Positions 47,882 to 58,063 are shown, numbered from the stretch's first letter. The stretch is 64,000 nucleotides of DNA from Roseiflexus sp. RS-1 (GCF_000016665.1 NC_009523.1:1798001-1862000), one strand, 5' to 3'. The notes: a model not told the origin generated them from the sequence alone. Made by a program: numbers and translations.

Positions 47882-48029
47882 CGACGCCCTTTACCCGCCA
47901 TGCATGGACGACCATCTCCCAGGCAGCCGCAAACCGGTCACATGGTTCCAGAGATTGCCAGAACGCCAGATCGAAGGATCGATCCAGATCCTCGATCCGC
48001 CCTGTGCGCTCTACGAAGATCATACGCTT
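47781..48029 (-). pseudogene. Remnant of the small partner protein of the nucleotidyltransferase
   Basis: From ATG 48029: MKRMIFVERTGRIEDLDRSF, then AFWQSLEPCDRFAAAWEMV and LRLQRSVE. This matches the pattern of short proteins encoded just before such nucleotidyltransferases. The frame runs on 100 bases into the nucleotidyltransferase start as Arg-rich residues, which suggests a lost stop codon or a frameshift. Function of the pair is unproven; some are toxin-antitoxin modules. Confidence 0.6.
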
Positions 48030-48230
48030 CATAACGACACACCTGCTTCGACCGATGGATCTGCTGAGTCGGATGATGACGTCACTGCAAAAACGCACTA
48101 CTGATCGCAGAGAACTTACAGCGAAGTGCAAAACAGTTGACCTTCGGAATTGCGCGCCTCATACCGTCATGCGGGCGAGACGCCCGCGCACCCGGCACGC
48201 ACGTGGCTCAATCATTTTGCATTTCGCTAT

Positions 48231-48312
48231 AGAGCCTATCCGAAAAACTCGTGCACCTCTTCGCCTGTGGCTTGATCGCCTTGCGTGCTGTCGGGTTATT
48301 CGGATAGGCTCT
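48231..48312. mobile_element. 82-bp miniature inverted-repeat element
   Basis: Perfect 14-bp terminal inverted repeats AGAGCCTATCCGAA (48231-48244) and its complement (48299-48312), bordered by TA/TAT on both sides. Too small to code. It abuts a second, unrelated miniature element at 48313. Confidence 0.88.
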
Positions 48313-48461
48313 TATAGCAGTTTTCACAAAAGTTGAACACTCTACGGGTGACCGCAATCACCATGACCGAAATGAGTTTCGGTCTACCCTCTGACGGAAC
48401 CGGACGTCTCGCGCAACACGGTGGACACAGGCGATGGTCAACGTATCTGAGAAATGCTGTA
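48313..48461 (+). mobile_element. MITE-like element flanked by TA (copy B)
   Basis: Left end TATAGCAGTTTTCAC, right end GGTCAACGTATCTGAGAAATGCTGTA. The ends match copy A (31160-31607) and copy C (59189-59411); the interior differs and is only 149 bp overall. Confidence 0.8.
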
Positions 48462-48565
48462 AACATGATGCACGGCAAGCATGAGTTTGAGCGACTCAAT
48501 ATGGAACGCTGCGCATCTACAGTGAAATCATCTTGTGGAGTCAATTATACCTGAACCGCGCTCGA

Positions 48566-49165
48566 TCACAGCGCGCGTCCCGGCATGCGCCTGGTGTGCC
48601 CGCCGTGAGGCTCAGCCTGCGCGTCGCACAGGAACAAGCGGCGCTGCCCATCACCGTGGTAGCGGTAGATCTGCCCGTTTGCGCGGAGTTGCACCAGCAC
48701 ACCCTCAACCAGCACCTGCGGGTACATCATGCCCGGCTTCGGGCAACCGAGCGATGTGTCGGGCCAGGTGACCGCGTCCACTTCCACGACCTCAATCGCC
48801 GACGCATCGATTCCCAGGCGCTGCGCCAGGTCTTGCTTCGCTGCGTCAATCTGCGCTTCCATTGCCGCGCCGTAGGGCGGAGTCAGCGGTTGCGCGTTGT
48901 ACGGTGGTACAGGGCGACCTGTATCAGATGATTGATCTGGTGCTGGCACAGGCGTCTCCGTTGGTTGCAGAACAGGATACGCAACAGGCGTCGCCGTCGG
49001 TGGCGGGGTTGCCGTCACCAGCAGCGGTTGACCGGGCGCGGCTGTCGCTGCCGGTGGTTGGGTCGCGTCGGGTGGCGATGGAACTGTTGGAGGCGCCGAT
49101 GTCCCGGCGCGACCGCATCCCGCCACAATCAGCACAATTATGAGACAGAGAAGAATGAAACGCAT
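48566..49165 (-). CDS. Predicted lipoprotein
   Basis: 199 aa from ATG 49165 with GAGGGATGGT upstream. Signal peptide with lipobox IVAGC, then a Pro/Thr/Ala-rich tether (about 20-90). The globular part (about 100-185) has WPDTSLGCPKPGMMYPQVLV and YRYHGDG, a pattern seen in small exported domains of Chloroflexi; function unknown. Likely a substrate of Lnt. Confidence 0.75.
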   Translation of the reverse strand: MRFILLCLIIVLIVAGCGRAGTSAPPTVPSPPDATQPPAATAAPGQPLLVTATPPPTATPVAYPVLQPTETPVPAPDQSSDTGRPVPPYNAQPLTPPYGAAMEAQIDAAKQDLAQRLGIDASAIEVVEVDAVTWPDTSLGCPKPGMMYPQVLVEGVLVQLRANGQIYRYHGDGQRRLFLCDAQAEPHGGHTRRMPGRAL

Positions 49166-49236
49166 ACCATCCCTCAGCACGCTGCACAATGTTTCTTCTA
49201 CTGCTCATAACGCGCAGGCGGTTCACTTTGTTCCCC

Positions 49237-50752
49237 TCACAGAACGCTTTCCATCTTTTTTTCGTGCGCTCCAATCCCAAAGATCAGGCGCACGCCGCGA
49301 TCATAGGTGAAGTAACTGTACGCCCAGTTCAGCAACACCAGCGCCCGATTACGAAAGCCGACCAGTTCCATCAGATGAACGAACAGCCATCCAACCCATG
49401 CGGGCCATCCGGTCAACTGGATGCCGAAGGCGTCGAGCACCGCTGCGCTGCGCCCGATCGTCGCCATCTGCCCCTTGTCGAAGTAACGGAACGGCTTCAT
49501 CGGATTGCGCCTGGTGCGCGCGATAATATTGCGCGCCGCCTGCTCCCCCATCTGGATCGCCACCGGCGCAACCATCGGATAGGGTACGCCGGGACGGTAT
49601 CCTTCCAGATACGCCATATCGCCGATGACGAATACCTCAGGATGACCGGGCAGCGTGAGTGTCGGTTCGACCTTCACCCGCGCTCCGCGTCCCAGCGCCA
49701 CGCCAAGCGCCTCCGCCAGCGGTGATGCGCGCACCCCCGCAGCCCAAGGGTACGCCGGGACGGTATCCTTCCAGATACGCCATATCGCCGATGACGAATA
49801 CCTCAGGATGACCGGGCAGCGTGAGTGTCGGTTCGACCTTCACCCGCGCTCCGCGTCCCAGCGCCACGCCAAGCGCCTCCGCCAGCGGTGATGCGCGCAC
49901 CCCCGCAGCCCAGACGATCGTCTCCGCTTCCAGTTCTGTGCCATCCTTGAACACCAGCACCCCCGGACGTGTATCGGCAACCGGTGCACTCAACCGCACA
50001 TCCACACCCATACGCTGTAGACGATCCAGCGCTGCGCGCTGCAACGACTCCGGAAATGTCGCCAGCACCCGGTCGGTCGCCTCGACCAGCACCACATGCG
50101 CCTGACACACATCGAGCATGGGGTAGTCCTTCCGCATAACATGGCGGATCAACTCGATGAACGCACCCGCCAGTTCAACGCCGGTCGGACCGCCTCCAAC
50201 CACAACAAACGTCAGCAGCGCCGCACGTCGCGCCGGGTCGGTTTCCGCCACCGCATGCTCGAAGCATGTCAAAATATGGTTGCGCAACCGCTGCGCCTCG
50301 TCAAGGTCTTTCATCCCAAGCGTATACCGCTCGAACCGCTCATTGCCGAAGAAATTGGTTGTGCTCCCGGCTGCCAGCACCAGGTAGTCATACATCACCG
50401 GACCAACGTCGGTGAGCACCGCGCGCTGCTCGAAATCCACTCCGTTCACTTCAGCAAGGAGAAAATCGGCATTGCGGTAGCGGCGCAGGATTGCGCGCAC
50501 CGGGTACGCAATCGACTCCGGCTCCAATCCGGCGGTCGCCACCTGGTAGAGCAGGGGCCAGAAGCCGTGATAGTTCGTCCGGTTGATCATCAACACATCG
50601 ACGTCGGCGTCCGCCAGTTCGCGCGCCGCTGCCAGCCCGCCAAAACCCGCGCCAACGATCACGACACGCGGGCGGGCGCGCCGCTCCGTCACAGTTCTAT
50701 CGAATACCGGCGTGTTACGCGCCTTGATGTCTGGTTGAATGTCGATCATCAT
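49237..50752 (-). pseudogene. ndh: Type-2 NADH dehydrogenase broken by an internal duplication
   Basis: From ATG 50752 the protein has FAD motif VVIVGAGFGGLAAARELA, NADH motif FVVVGGGPTGVELAGAF, and FVIGDMAYLEG. A 166-bp exact tandem duplication (49581-49912) shifts the frame, so the first part stops at 49637 after 371 residues and the end (from YPMVAPVAIQMGEQAARN) is in another frame down to 49237. Removing one copy restores a single 449-aa enzyme of normal length. NDH-2 feeds electrons from NADH to the quinone pool without pumping protons. Confidence 0.9.
49581..49912. repeat. Exact 166-bp tandem duplication inside ndh
   Basis: Copy 1 is 49581-49746 and copy 2 is 49747-49912, beginning AGGGTACGCC and ending CGCAGCCCA, with no difference seen between the copies. 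166 is not a multiple of 3, hence the frameshift. Confidence 0.95.
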
Positions 50753-50935
50753 GCATCATGCCATTCCTTTTCGTGAAATCATTCACAATAATACACCCTC
50801 CTCACCTGTATGTCAATGGCGGTTCAAAGCAGTGCGCTTTACCGCAACCCGACGCACCATCCACGATCTGCATCGTTGTGGTGTAATTTCGTGTATGATA
50901 GTAATCGTCAACAACCTGCCAGGAAAGGAATCATC

Positions 50936-51703
50936 ATGCCCTCTCTCCGTGTCGGTGTCCAGTTGCATCCGCAGCACACCTCATACCGATCATTTGCCGA
51001 TGCTGTGCGTCAGGTCGAGGCGCTCGGCGTCGATTCGATCTGGAACTGGGATCACTTCTTTCCGCTCTACGGACCCGCCGAAGGCGCCCATTTCGAAGGA
51101 TGGACGCTGCTGACCGCCATGGCGACACTGACGAGTCGCGCCGAGATCGGGTGCCTGGTGACCTGCAACAGTTACCGCAACCCGCACCTGCTTGCCGATA
51201 TGGCGCGCACTGTCGATCACATCAGCGGCGGTCGTTTGATCCTCGGCATTGGCGCAGGGTGGTTCCAGCGCGACTATGACGAATATGGATACGAATTCGG
51301 CACGGCGCCGGATCGCCTGCGCGCCCTGGGGCGAGCGCTGCCGCAGATCAAACAGCGGCTGGAACGTTTGAATCCGCCGCCGCTGCGTCAGCCGTTGCCT
51401 GTTCTGATTGGCGGCGGCGGTGAAAAGGTCACGCTCAAACTGACGGCGCAACACGCGACGATGTGGAACGGTTTTGGTCCGCCTGAAACCTATCGTCACA
51501 AAAACCAGGTGCTCGACAGCTGGTGCCGCGAAATAGGACGCGACCCGGCAGGCATTGAGCGTACCGTCTCCATCAGCGTCGGCGACCTGGACCGCCTCGA
51601 TGCCTTCGTCGATGCCGGTGCGACACATATCATTCTGGGAATTGGCGAACCGTGGAACTTCGCCGCCGTCGAGCGTCTGGTCACGTATCGCGATCGGTCG
51701 TAG
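50936..51703 (+). CDS. LLM-class, probably F420-dependent oxidoreductase
   Basis: 255 aa from ATG 50936, with AGGAAAGGAATC just upstream. Luciferase-like TIM barrel: WNWDHFFPLYGP, ISGGRLILGIGAGWFQRDYDEYGYEF and PVLIGGGGEKVTL, typical of F420-dependent family members. Substrate unknown. The next gene, a lipoprotein, starts 32 nt after its stop. Confidence 0.88.
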   Translation: MPSLRVGVQLHPQHTSYRSFADAVRQVEALGVDSIWNWDHFFPLYGPAEGAHFEGWTLLTAMATLTSRAEIGCLVTCNSYRNPHLLADMARTVDHISGGRLILGIGAGWFQRDYDEYGYEFGTAPDRLRALGRALPQIKQRLERLNPPPLRQPLPVLIGGGGEKVTLKLTAQHATMWNGFGPPETYRHKNQVLDSWCREIGRDPAGIERTVSISVGDLDRLDAFVDAGATHIILGIGEPWNFAAVERLVTYRDRS

Positions 51704-51735
51704 GGGCGCAGCGCCGTTGCGCCGCTACAACTCCA

Positions 51736-52377
51736 ATGATGCGTTTTGCACAGAACACACACCTGTTGCACCGGCTTGCCCTGGCGCTGATTGCGGGAGT
51801 ACTGGTCGGTTGTGGCGCTCCGCCGCCTTCATCCGCACCGACGCTTCCCCTGCCGACGGTTGCGGTGCAGCGCCCGACTCCCTCTATCCCGTCTGCGCCA
51901 GGGGTTCAACCGGCGCCAGCATCACCCCTGGCAGCCCGTCCTTCACCCGCCGGTCCGTCATCGCTTGAACGCGGCGATCCGGCGCGTTTCCGGTATCAGT
52001 GGCCCTCGTTCATTCCTGATGGCATGAAGCCATCACCCGCCGAGTCCCGCATTGCGCGCGATGATGAAGTCGGTGACGGCGACATTGGCTTCTACCTGGT
52101 GACGTTCAACGGTAACGGCGCCAAGATCGTCATCGGCGGTGGCGCAGTCGAGCCATTCAGTTTGAGCGGAACAATCGAGCGGACGAGTCTTGGCGCATAC
52201 AACGCCCGGATCGTCACGCAGAGCGATCAGACGCTGATCGTCATTGATGATGGCGCGCCGGGGACATTATTCGTGCTTGGGGTGGGAATGGCGCGCAGTG
52301 ACCTGCTGCGCGTCGCTGCGTCGCTCACCCCCATCGATCCGCGTGAGATGCGGCGGCTTGTCGGACTAGACTCGTAA
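51736..52377 (+). CDS. Predicted lipoprotein
   Basis: 213 aa from ATG 51736 (or 51739). Signal peptide with lipobox LVGC, then a Pro-rich tether to about residue 75, and a beta-rich domain (about 80-210: FRYQWPSFIPDGM, GDIGFYLVTFNGNGAKIVIGG). No family recognised. The stop is 7 nt from the end of the convergent kinase gene. Confidence 0.75.
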   Translation: MMRFAQNTHLLHRLALALIAGVLVGCGAPPPSSAPTLPLPTVAVQRPTPSIPSAPGVQPAPASPLAARPSPAGPSSLERGDPARFRYQWPSFIPDGMKPSPAESRIARDDEVGDGDIGFYLVTFNGNGAKIVIGGGAVEPFSLSGTIERTSLGAYNARIVTQSDQTLIVIDDGAPGTLFVLGVGMARSDLLRVAASLTPIDPREMRRLVGLDS

Positions 52378-52384
52378 AGCAGAG

Positions 52385-54673
52385 TCAGGGTCGCTGGCGG
52401 AAACGCACCTCGGCTGCGGTATACCTGCCGCCGTTGAGGTTCGTCACCCGCACCTCATTTGCCTGGAATTCGGGGAAGTCGGCTACCGACGCCAGGCGCA
52501 CGATCCAGGTGGTGCATCCCAGACCGGGTACCGTATAGGTGCCGTTGGCGCGGGTGCGTACACTGAACTGATTGCGCCCATCGGCGCTGGTGACGGTCAA
52601 CGTCGCCCCCGCAATACCCTGCCCCCTTCGGTCCTCGACGCTGCCGTAGATGCTCGAGTGGAACTGTGTACCGCAGCGCACAGCGCGATCAGTAGGCGTT
52701 TGCCCCAGAATGCCGTCGAAGACCAGCGGCGGCACACGCTGATTATCGATCAACCAGCGTTCGATCCAGCCGACAGCGCCGAGATGGAAAGAATTCCCGC
52801 TCTGTCGAATGCGAACCTGGTACCATCCGTCTGTATCATTGCGCAGTATCTCGACAACATCATCATTGCGCAGCACGGCAAAACGGTCGCTGGCGGCATC
52901 CGGTGCAGCGTACAGACTGGTGTATGCGCCAAGTTCATCCACGCCGACGCGCTCAGTATAGCGGTATTCGCGGCGCACCCCCGCTACCGTTCGCCGCTCC
53001 AGGAAATCACGCACAACCACGCTGATCTGCGGTTGCGGCACGCCATCGATAGTGAGCGTCAGTGTCGCCTCACCGCGAAAAGCGGATGGCAGCATGGTCA
53101 AAAGCAGCGTGACGCGGGCGCTGTCGCCGCCGCTGACCTCCAGGGGAAGCAGGTAGCCGGTTTCCGACGACTCCAGTTTGAACACGCGCGCCTGATCGAG
53201 CGCCTCACCTTCAACAGTCAGTGTCACGGGAAGCGTAACGGCATACACCTCGTCTGGCGTCACCCGCCGAGCAATCGGCTGAGCAATGGAGGGTGAACTG
53301 CTCGTAGTGGCGGTGGTTCCATCTGGTGCGAAGACCTGAACCGGCGCCTGCGTGGTCGGCGACGTGTGCAACGCCGGACTCGCCACCGGCGTGGAAACCG
53401 GGATGGCGGAGTGCATCTCAGGCGAAGGGATTGCTGCCAGATCAGGACGACCCAGATCGGTCATCAGCGATACGCTGAACATTACGAGCAACAGCGCAAG
53501 AACGCCGGATGCCGGAAGCGCATACCGGTTCCAGGGAGACGGCAGCCGGTCGGCGTAGCTGCGGAGCGCACGCCAGCCGCGCAGACCGGTTGCGCGCATT
53601 CGCTGCCATAGCGCGGCATAGCGACCGGCGCCGCCGGAAGCGCTGCGCTGCGTTGCTGGCGTTCTCTGCGTCAGCGCGCCGGAGGGTGTGGGATGCTGTG
53701 CTGCCTGTGTATCTGATGGGCGCGTGGTTGGCGTCAGGCTCTGAACATTCCCGGCGCCATAGTGCTCGTGCGCCTGCGCGACGGAAAGCGTGTCAGCATC
53801 GGCAGGGTAGATGAACATGCGCTCCGGGGCAGTTGTGTGCTGTCCGGCGCGAATCGTTGCCAGTGAGGCGCGCATATCCGCAGCGTTTGCCGGACGCTCA
53901 TCGAGGTTGAGCGCAAGCGCCCGTATCAGGAGGGCGCTCATCTCTTTTGGGATAGCCGCATTCAGCAGATCGGGCGCAATCAGCGGGTCGGGCAGGCGAC
54001 GCAGTACTGCCGTCGCGCGGGTCAGCGCATCCGGCGGTTGAACGCCGGTCAGAAGATGATACAGGGTTGCCGCCAGGCTGTAGAGATCGCTGCGCGCTTC
54101 CGTACCGGCGCCGTTGATCTGTTCCAGGGGCGCGTAGTGCGGGGTATACCCGAAGATGCTCTCATTGGTGCGATGCATGCTCTGACTTCCCGCGCCGCCT
54201 TTTGCCAGCCCAAAGTCAAGCAGCACAATGTCGTCATCGGTGGTCAGTTTCAGGTTCTGGGGCTTGATGTCGCGGTGGAGAACCGGCGGATTCTGGCGGT
54301 GGAGATAGTCGAGCGCATCCAGGAGTTGATCAGCCCACTCGAGAACGCGTCGCAGTTCGAATGGACGGTCACGCTGGATCAGCAAGGCGCCCAGATCGTC
54401 GCCGCCGATGAACTCCATGACCAGGTACTGGTAGGTGCCATCAACGAAGTGATCGATGATCCTTGGCAGCGCCGGATGCCGCAGTCGGGCGAGCAGGCGC
54501 GCCTCGCGCTCCAGCAAGTTGACCGTCTGTTCCGCAGGAATGATGGTTTGCTTGAGCGCAACACGGTTCCCCAGGCGCAGGTCGATGGCTTCATACACCG
54601 CTCCTGTGCCGCCTTTCCCGATGACACGAACGATCCGATAGCGATCTTGCAGAACTGTTTCAGGCGCAGGCAT
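52385..54673 (-). CDS. Transmembrane Ser/Thr protein kinase with extracytoplasmic SH3 and carboxypeptidase-regulatory-like domains
   Basis: 762 aa. PknB-type kinase (about 10-270): GKGGTG, VALK, HRDIKPQN, DFG and APLEQ, all catalytic residues present. A Pro/Ser/Thr-rich segment leads to one membrane helix (YALPASGVLALLLVMFSVSL, about 385-405). Outside: a beta domain (about 475-555), a bacterial SH3 module (YTSLYAAPDAASDRFAVL, WYQVRI) and a CarboxypepD_reg-like domain at the end (IYGSVEDRRGQGIAGATLTV). It may sense cell-wall or surface state. The FHA protein encoded upstream is a plausible partner (inference). Confidence 0.9.
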   Translation of the reverse strand: MPAPETVLQDRYRIVRVIGKGGTGAVYEAIDLRLGNRVALKQTIIPAEQTVNLLEREARLLARLRHPALPRIIDHFVDGTYQYLVMEFIGGDDLGALLIQRDRPFELRRVLEWADQLLDALDYLHRQNPPVLHRDIKPQNLKLTTDDDIVLLDFGLAKGGAGSQSMHRTNESIFGYTPHYAPLEQINGAGTEARSDLYSLAATLYHLLTGVQPPDALTRATAVLRRLPDPLIAPDLLNAAIPKEMSALLIRALALNLDERPANAADMRASLATIRAGQHTTAPERMFIYPADADTLSVAQAHEHYGAGNVQSLTPTTRPSDTQAAQHPTPSGALTQRTPATQRSASGGAGRYAALWQRMRATGLRGWRALRSYADRLPSPWNRYALPASGVLALLLVMFSVSLMTDLGRPDLAAIPSPEMHSAIPVSTPVASPALHTSPTTQAPVQVFAPDGTTATTSSSPSIAQPIARRVTPDEVYAVTLPVTLTVEGEALDQARVFKLESSETGYLLPLEVSGGDSARVTLLLTMLPSAFRGEATLTLTIDGVPQPQISVVVRDFLERRTVAGVRREYRYTERVGVDELGAYTSLYAAPDAASDRFAVLRNDDVVEILRNDTDGWYQVRIRQSGNSFHLGAVGWIERWLIDNQRVPPLVFDGILGQTPTDRAVRCGTQFHSSIYGSVEDRRGQGIAGATLTVTSADGRNQFSVRTRANGTYTVPGLGCTTWIVRLASVADFPEFQANEVRVTNLNGGRYTAAEVRFRQRP

Positions 54674-54792
54674 AGATGTGTCAGCTTCAACGGCGCTTAC
54701 ATCTCATTATACCGCTTCACTGAAAGTGAAGAAACGGTAAGCACAGATGCAACGCACCGACGCAGCGGAACCTGAATCTGACGGAAGGTCGT

Positions 54793-54816
54793 AGAGACGG
54801 GGCGCGCCCCGTCTCT
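54793..54816. terminator. Perfect 24-nt palindrome, possible terminator
   Basis: Arms AGAGACGGGGCG and CGCCCCGTCTCT without a spacer, so any hairpin would lose a few inner pairs. It lies between the clostripain stop (54866) and the kinase start on the same strand, and could separate or tune the two. Confidence 0.5.
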
Positions 54817-54865
54817 TCCTTCTCCCTTGTGCCTGACGTGATCTGGTTGAACGCAGGGTGGACTG

Positions 54866-57800
54866 CTATTTGATCTTCATCGAGTCGACGATTGCCGCCA
54901 GCGTATCAGCGTAGCGACTGAAATCGGCGGACGGCGCCTGAACCGATACCAGATAACTCAAGCCGGTGCGTGGACTGGTTACTGCGATGACGATCCCGCT
55001 GAAGGTCACGCCGTTCTGATCGGTGTACTGGTAGCGCGCCGACGGTCCGACCTCGCCGCCAAGCCGCAGCGGATCGCCGGGCGCCTGCTGGAAGTTCTGC
55101 TGGGTCTGGAGCGAATCCAGGAAGAACTCCAGCAATCGCTGGTTGGCTTCGTTAACCGGCAGACCCGTCTGATAGACATCGACGCTGACGAAGACGTTGC
55201 CGTTTGCCGCCGGATCGTAGAAGTAGATATGATCATTGCCGGTGTCGAGTGTCGCCCAGTCTGTCGGATATTCGATTGAGAAGCCGAGTTGCGGATTGTT
55301 GTACAACTGATACCCGGACTGGGTTCCAGGCGACGTCTGCACCGGCGATGGCACGTTGACGCCAGAACCGGCGGCGCTGACATTAATATCCGCATACTGA
55401 TAACTGAAGCGTCCGGCAATATCACGCACCAGAAAACCGGCAACATACGCGCCAGCCGGTAACGGAATGCGCTGCACGGCGAGCGGTTGGTTGCCGATCG
55501 TCAGGGTGTCTCCTTCGACAAATCCCGGTTCCAGACGATCACCCTTCACCGTATATGTGCGGATCACTGCGGTAAACGTATCACCCGGCGTCGGCACAAT
55601 CTCGAACGGTTGCGCTTCCTGTTTCTGATTCTTCGGGAACCCGTAAATAGTGATCAACTCTGGCGCTCCGCTTTCAACGGTAAACACCAGCGCTGCGGCG
55701 ATCCGCTCCCTCGTGCGTTGAACGGTATAGATCCCTTCGACGCCATAGAGCGCAGTGCCATACTTCGCCGGTCCCAACAGCACCGGGATAGTGTCCCGTC
55801 CATTGGTCAACCCCCACTGTGCGCCGCTGTAGTTGACCCTGAGGCGCGTGCTGCCGCCCGTCCAGGGGGGAATACTGCTGCCCGGCACACTTCCCGGCGG
55901 GTACAGGAAGTCGATGCTGGTCAACAACACACCGCTCCGATCATTGTTGGGAATGCCTGCAAAGAAGAACACGTAGGCAATGTTGTCGCCGGTCACAACC
56001 CCCTCAACGGTGATCGGGTTGTCAATGTTGACGGTCGTGTTCGACACAGAGAGCGAACTGATCTCGGCAGCGCTTCGCAGACCGGTGTTGGCAGTGTGGA
56101 ATGCGTTCAGGAAATCGCCCCACGACGTCTGTTGTGGCAACGGCGATCCCTGCCCGTAGATTGGCGGATAGAGCTGGGCATACTGCGGGAAGAAGATCGA
56201 CAATCCGGTCGAGTTGGCGTGGAATCCGCCATTCCACTCAGCGATACGCGCCTGATCGATTGCCTCAAACAACGCGCGCGCCGGATCCGCCACCGCTGGA
56301 CGCGCTCCGCGATCAACAACCAGACGGGCGAAATGTCCCAGATCGACGGCGCTGAACTCTTCAGGCGCAGGCTGACTGTACACATCGACGAATGATCGCG
56401 CCTCGGCAATCGCAGTGTACGAATCGCCCATTCCTTTCAGCATGGCATCCGAGAGAGCGTTCAACTTCTGACGCAGGTCGTTGGCGCGGGTCAGGTCGAA
56501 CGCCGAGAGCGTCACGGTCGGATCGTCGCGCCTCTCATAGAACTCACGGTAGGATTCCACAATTCCCGCGCCGAACGTTGCCGCGTCCTGCTGCGGATTT
56601 TCGACCAGACGGCGCAGCAGAAGGTCCCATGCCCAACCGGTGTTGGGTTCGAGTTCGGCGGATGCCACAAACACATCGGCATACGGCGCCACAACCAGCG
56701 CAACATCGATCTGCGCCATCAGGCAGGCATCAAAGCCGATCAGGTCGATCCGCTGCCCCGTCTGCTGCTGAATGGTGCGCAACGCCGCGTCGAGTTCTGG
56801 CATATTGATCCCATCCTTGCCGTCGGTGTCATCGAACGCGATCCCTGCCCACGATGCGCCATGATCCCACAGAATGAGCGCATAGCGCTCGGCGGGATAG
56901 GTTTGCATCCCCCAGACTGCAAAGTCGACCAGGGTCTGCGGATCGCCCATATTCAACTCACCCAGGTCCTCCACTTCGCGTGAGCGAATAGTATCCGGGT
57001 CGTCATCACGCTCGACCAGGAAACGCTTGGTTGTCTCCCAGTCGCCGTTGGACGTATCGTCCCAGGGGGCGGCTGCGCCGATGCGGTCGAACTGCACGAC
57101 GATCCTGACCTGATCGGTCGAGCCGACGAGTTCCATTTCGTTGAAATCGATGACGGCGTCACTCTCCAGATTGTTGTCGCCATCCAGGTAGACGAGCACG
57201 GTCCAGGCGGCTCTGTCGCCGGTCGGCTGTGCAACCGGAGTTACGGGTGGCGGCACGGGGGTGCTTCCACCTGTGTTTTGCGGGGTAGGCGAGGATGGAA
57301 CGCTGGTCGTCGCACCGCTCTGCGGCGTTGTGTTCTGGATCAACCCATCGATCCCGCGCGTCACAACGACGGCGCTGCCGACGCACGCCACTGCCAGCAC
57401 AACGAGAATGAGCGCTACCGGAATGAGCCATCGTGGCATGCCTCCTTTGCGCGCAGGCGGCGCTGCCGATGGAGGTTGCGCGGGGGGGGGCTGGTACGAC
57501 GGGGTTGCGGGTGGAACCTGAAATCCCTGCGGTTGCGCGGGGGGGGGCTGGTACGACGGTGGTGCGGGCGGAACCTGAAACCCCTGCGGTTGCGCGGGGG
57601 GTGGCTGGTACGGTGGCGGCGCAGGCGGCGTCTGGGAAGGAGGTGGTGCGGAGGGCGGTTGCGATGGGGGCAACCGAAATCCCTGCGCCGGTTGCGGTGG
57701 TGTTGCCGGTGCGGTTGGTGGAGCAGAGATGGGACCGGGTGACGCGATAAGCGTTGCATCGACCGCAGGTTGCGGTTGCTCAAAGCGAAAGGTCTCATCG

Positions 57801-58063
57801 CCGATCTCGATCAGGTCGCCACTGCGGAGCCGGTGCGGTGCGGCGATGCGTTGACCATTGACCAGCGTGCCGTTTGCGCTCCCCAGATCGTAGAGAATAA
57901 AGTCTCCCCCTTCGCGGCGGATCTCGGCATGGCGACGCGATGCGCGTGCACTGGCAACCACAATCGCGTTATCCGGGTTGCGTCCAAACGAACATGGAGC
58001 GTCGGTGAGCGGAAACTGCTTCCCGGCTTGCGCGCCGCTGACCGCAACAAGGTATGCTGGCAT
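54866..58063 (-). CDS. FHA-domain, transmembrane clostripain-family (C11) protease
   Basis: 1065 aa from ATG 58063 (GGAGGAATC upstream). Cytosolic FHA domain first (about 1-100: FGRNPDNAIVV, SRRHAEI, GSANGTLVNG), a phosphothreonine reader. Next a Pro/Gln linker with 19-residue repeats (PPPAQPQGFQVPPAPPSYQ), a membrane helix (WLIPVALILVVLAVACVGSAVVV, motif in part), then a C11 peptidase with H401 (WDHGASW) and C447 (GFDACLM). C-terminal beta domains follow. The FHA head and the Ser/Thr kinase next door suggest phospho-signalling to an outside protease (inference). Confidence 0.9.
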   Translation of the reverse strand: MPAYLVAVSGAQAGKQFPLTDAPCSFGRNPDNAIVVASARASRRHAEIRREGGDFILYDLGSANGTLVNGQRIAAPHRLRSGDLIEIGDETFRFEQPQPAVDATLIASPGPISAPPTAPATPPQPAQGFRLPPSQPPSAPPPSQTPPAPPPYQPPPAQPQGFQVPPAPPSYQPPPAQPQGFQVPPATPSYQPPPAQPPSAAPPARKGGMPRWLIPVALILVVLAVACVGSAVVVTRGIDGLIQNTTPQSGATTSVPSSPTPQNTGGSTPVPPPVTPVAQPTGDRAAWTVLVYLDGDNNLESDAVIDFNEMELVGSTDQVRIVVQFDRIGAAAPWDDTSNGDWETTKRFLVERDDDPDTIRSREVEDLGELNMGDPQTLVDFAVWGMQTYPAERYALILWDHGASWAGIAFDDTDGKDGINMPELDAALRTIQQQTGQRIDLIGFDACLMAQIDVALVVAPYADVFVASAELEPNTGWAWDLLLRRLVENPQQDAATFGAGIVESYREFYERRDDPTVTLSAFDLTRANDLRQKLNALSDAMLKGMGDSYTAIAEARSFVDVYSQPAPEEFSAVDLGHFARLVVDRGARPAVADPARALFEAIDQARIAEWNGGFHANSTGLSIFFPQYAQLYPPIYGQGSPLPQQTSWGDFLNAFHTANTGLRSAAEISSLSVSNTTVNIDNPITVEGVVTGDNIAYVFFFAGIPNNDRSGVLLTSIDFLYPPGSVPGSSIPPWTGGSTRLRVNYSGAQWGLTNGRDTIPVLLGPAKYGTALYGVEGIYTVQRTRERIAAALVFTVESGAPELITIYGFPKNQKQEAQPFEIVPTPGDTFTAVIRTYTVKGDRLEPGFVEGDTLTIGNQPLAVQRIPLPAGAYVAGFLVRDIAGRFSYQYADINVSAAGSGVNVPSPVQTSPGTQSGYQLYNNPQLGFSIEYPTDWATLDTGNDHIYFYDPAANGNVFVSVDVYQTGLPVNEANQRLLEFFLDSLQTQQNFQQAPGDPLRLGGEVGPSARYQYTDQNGVTFSGIVIAVTSPRTGLSYLVSVQAPSADFSRYADTLAAIVDSMKIK

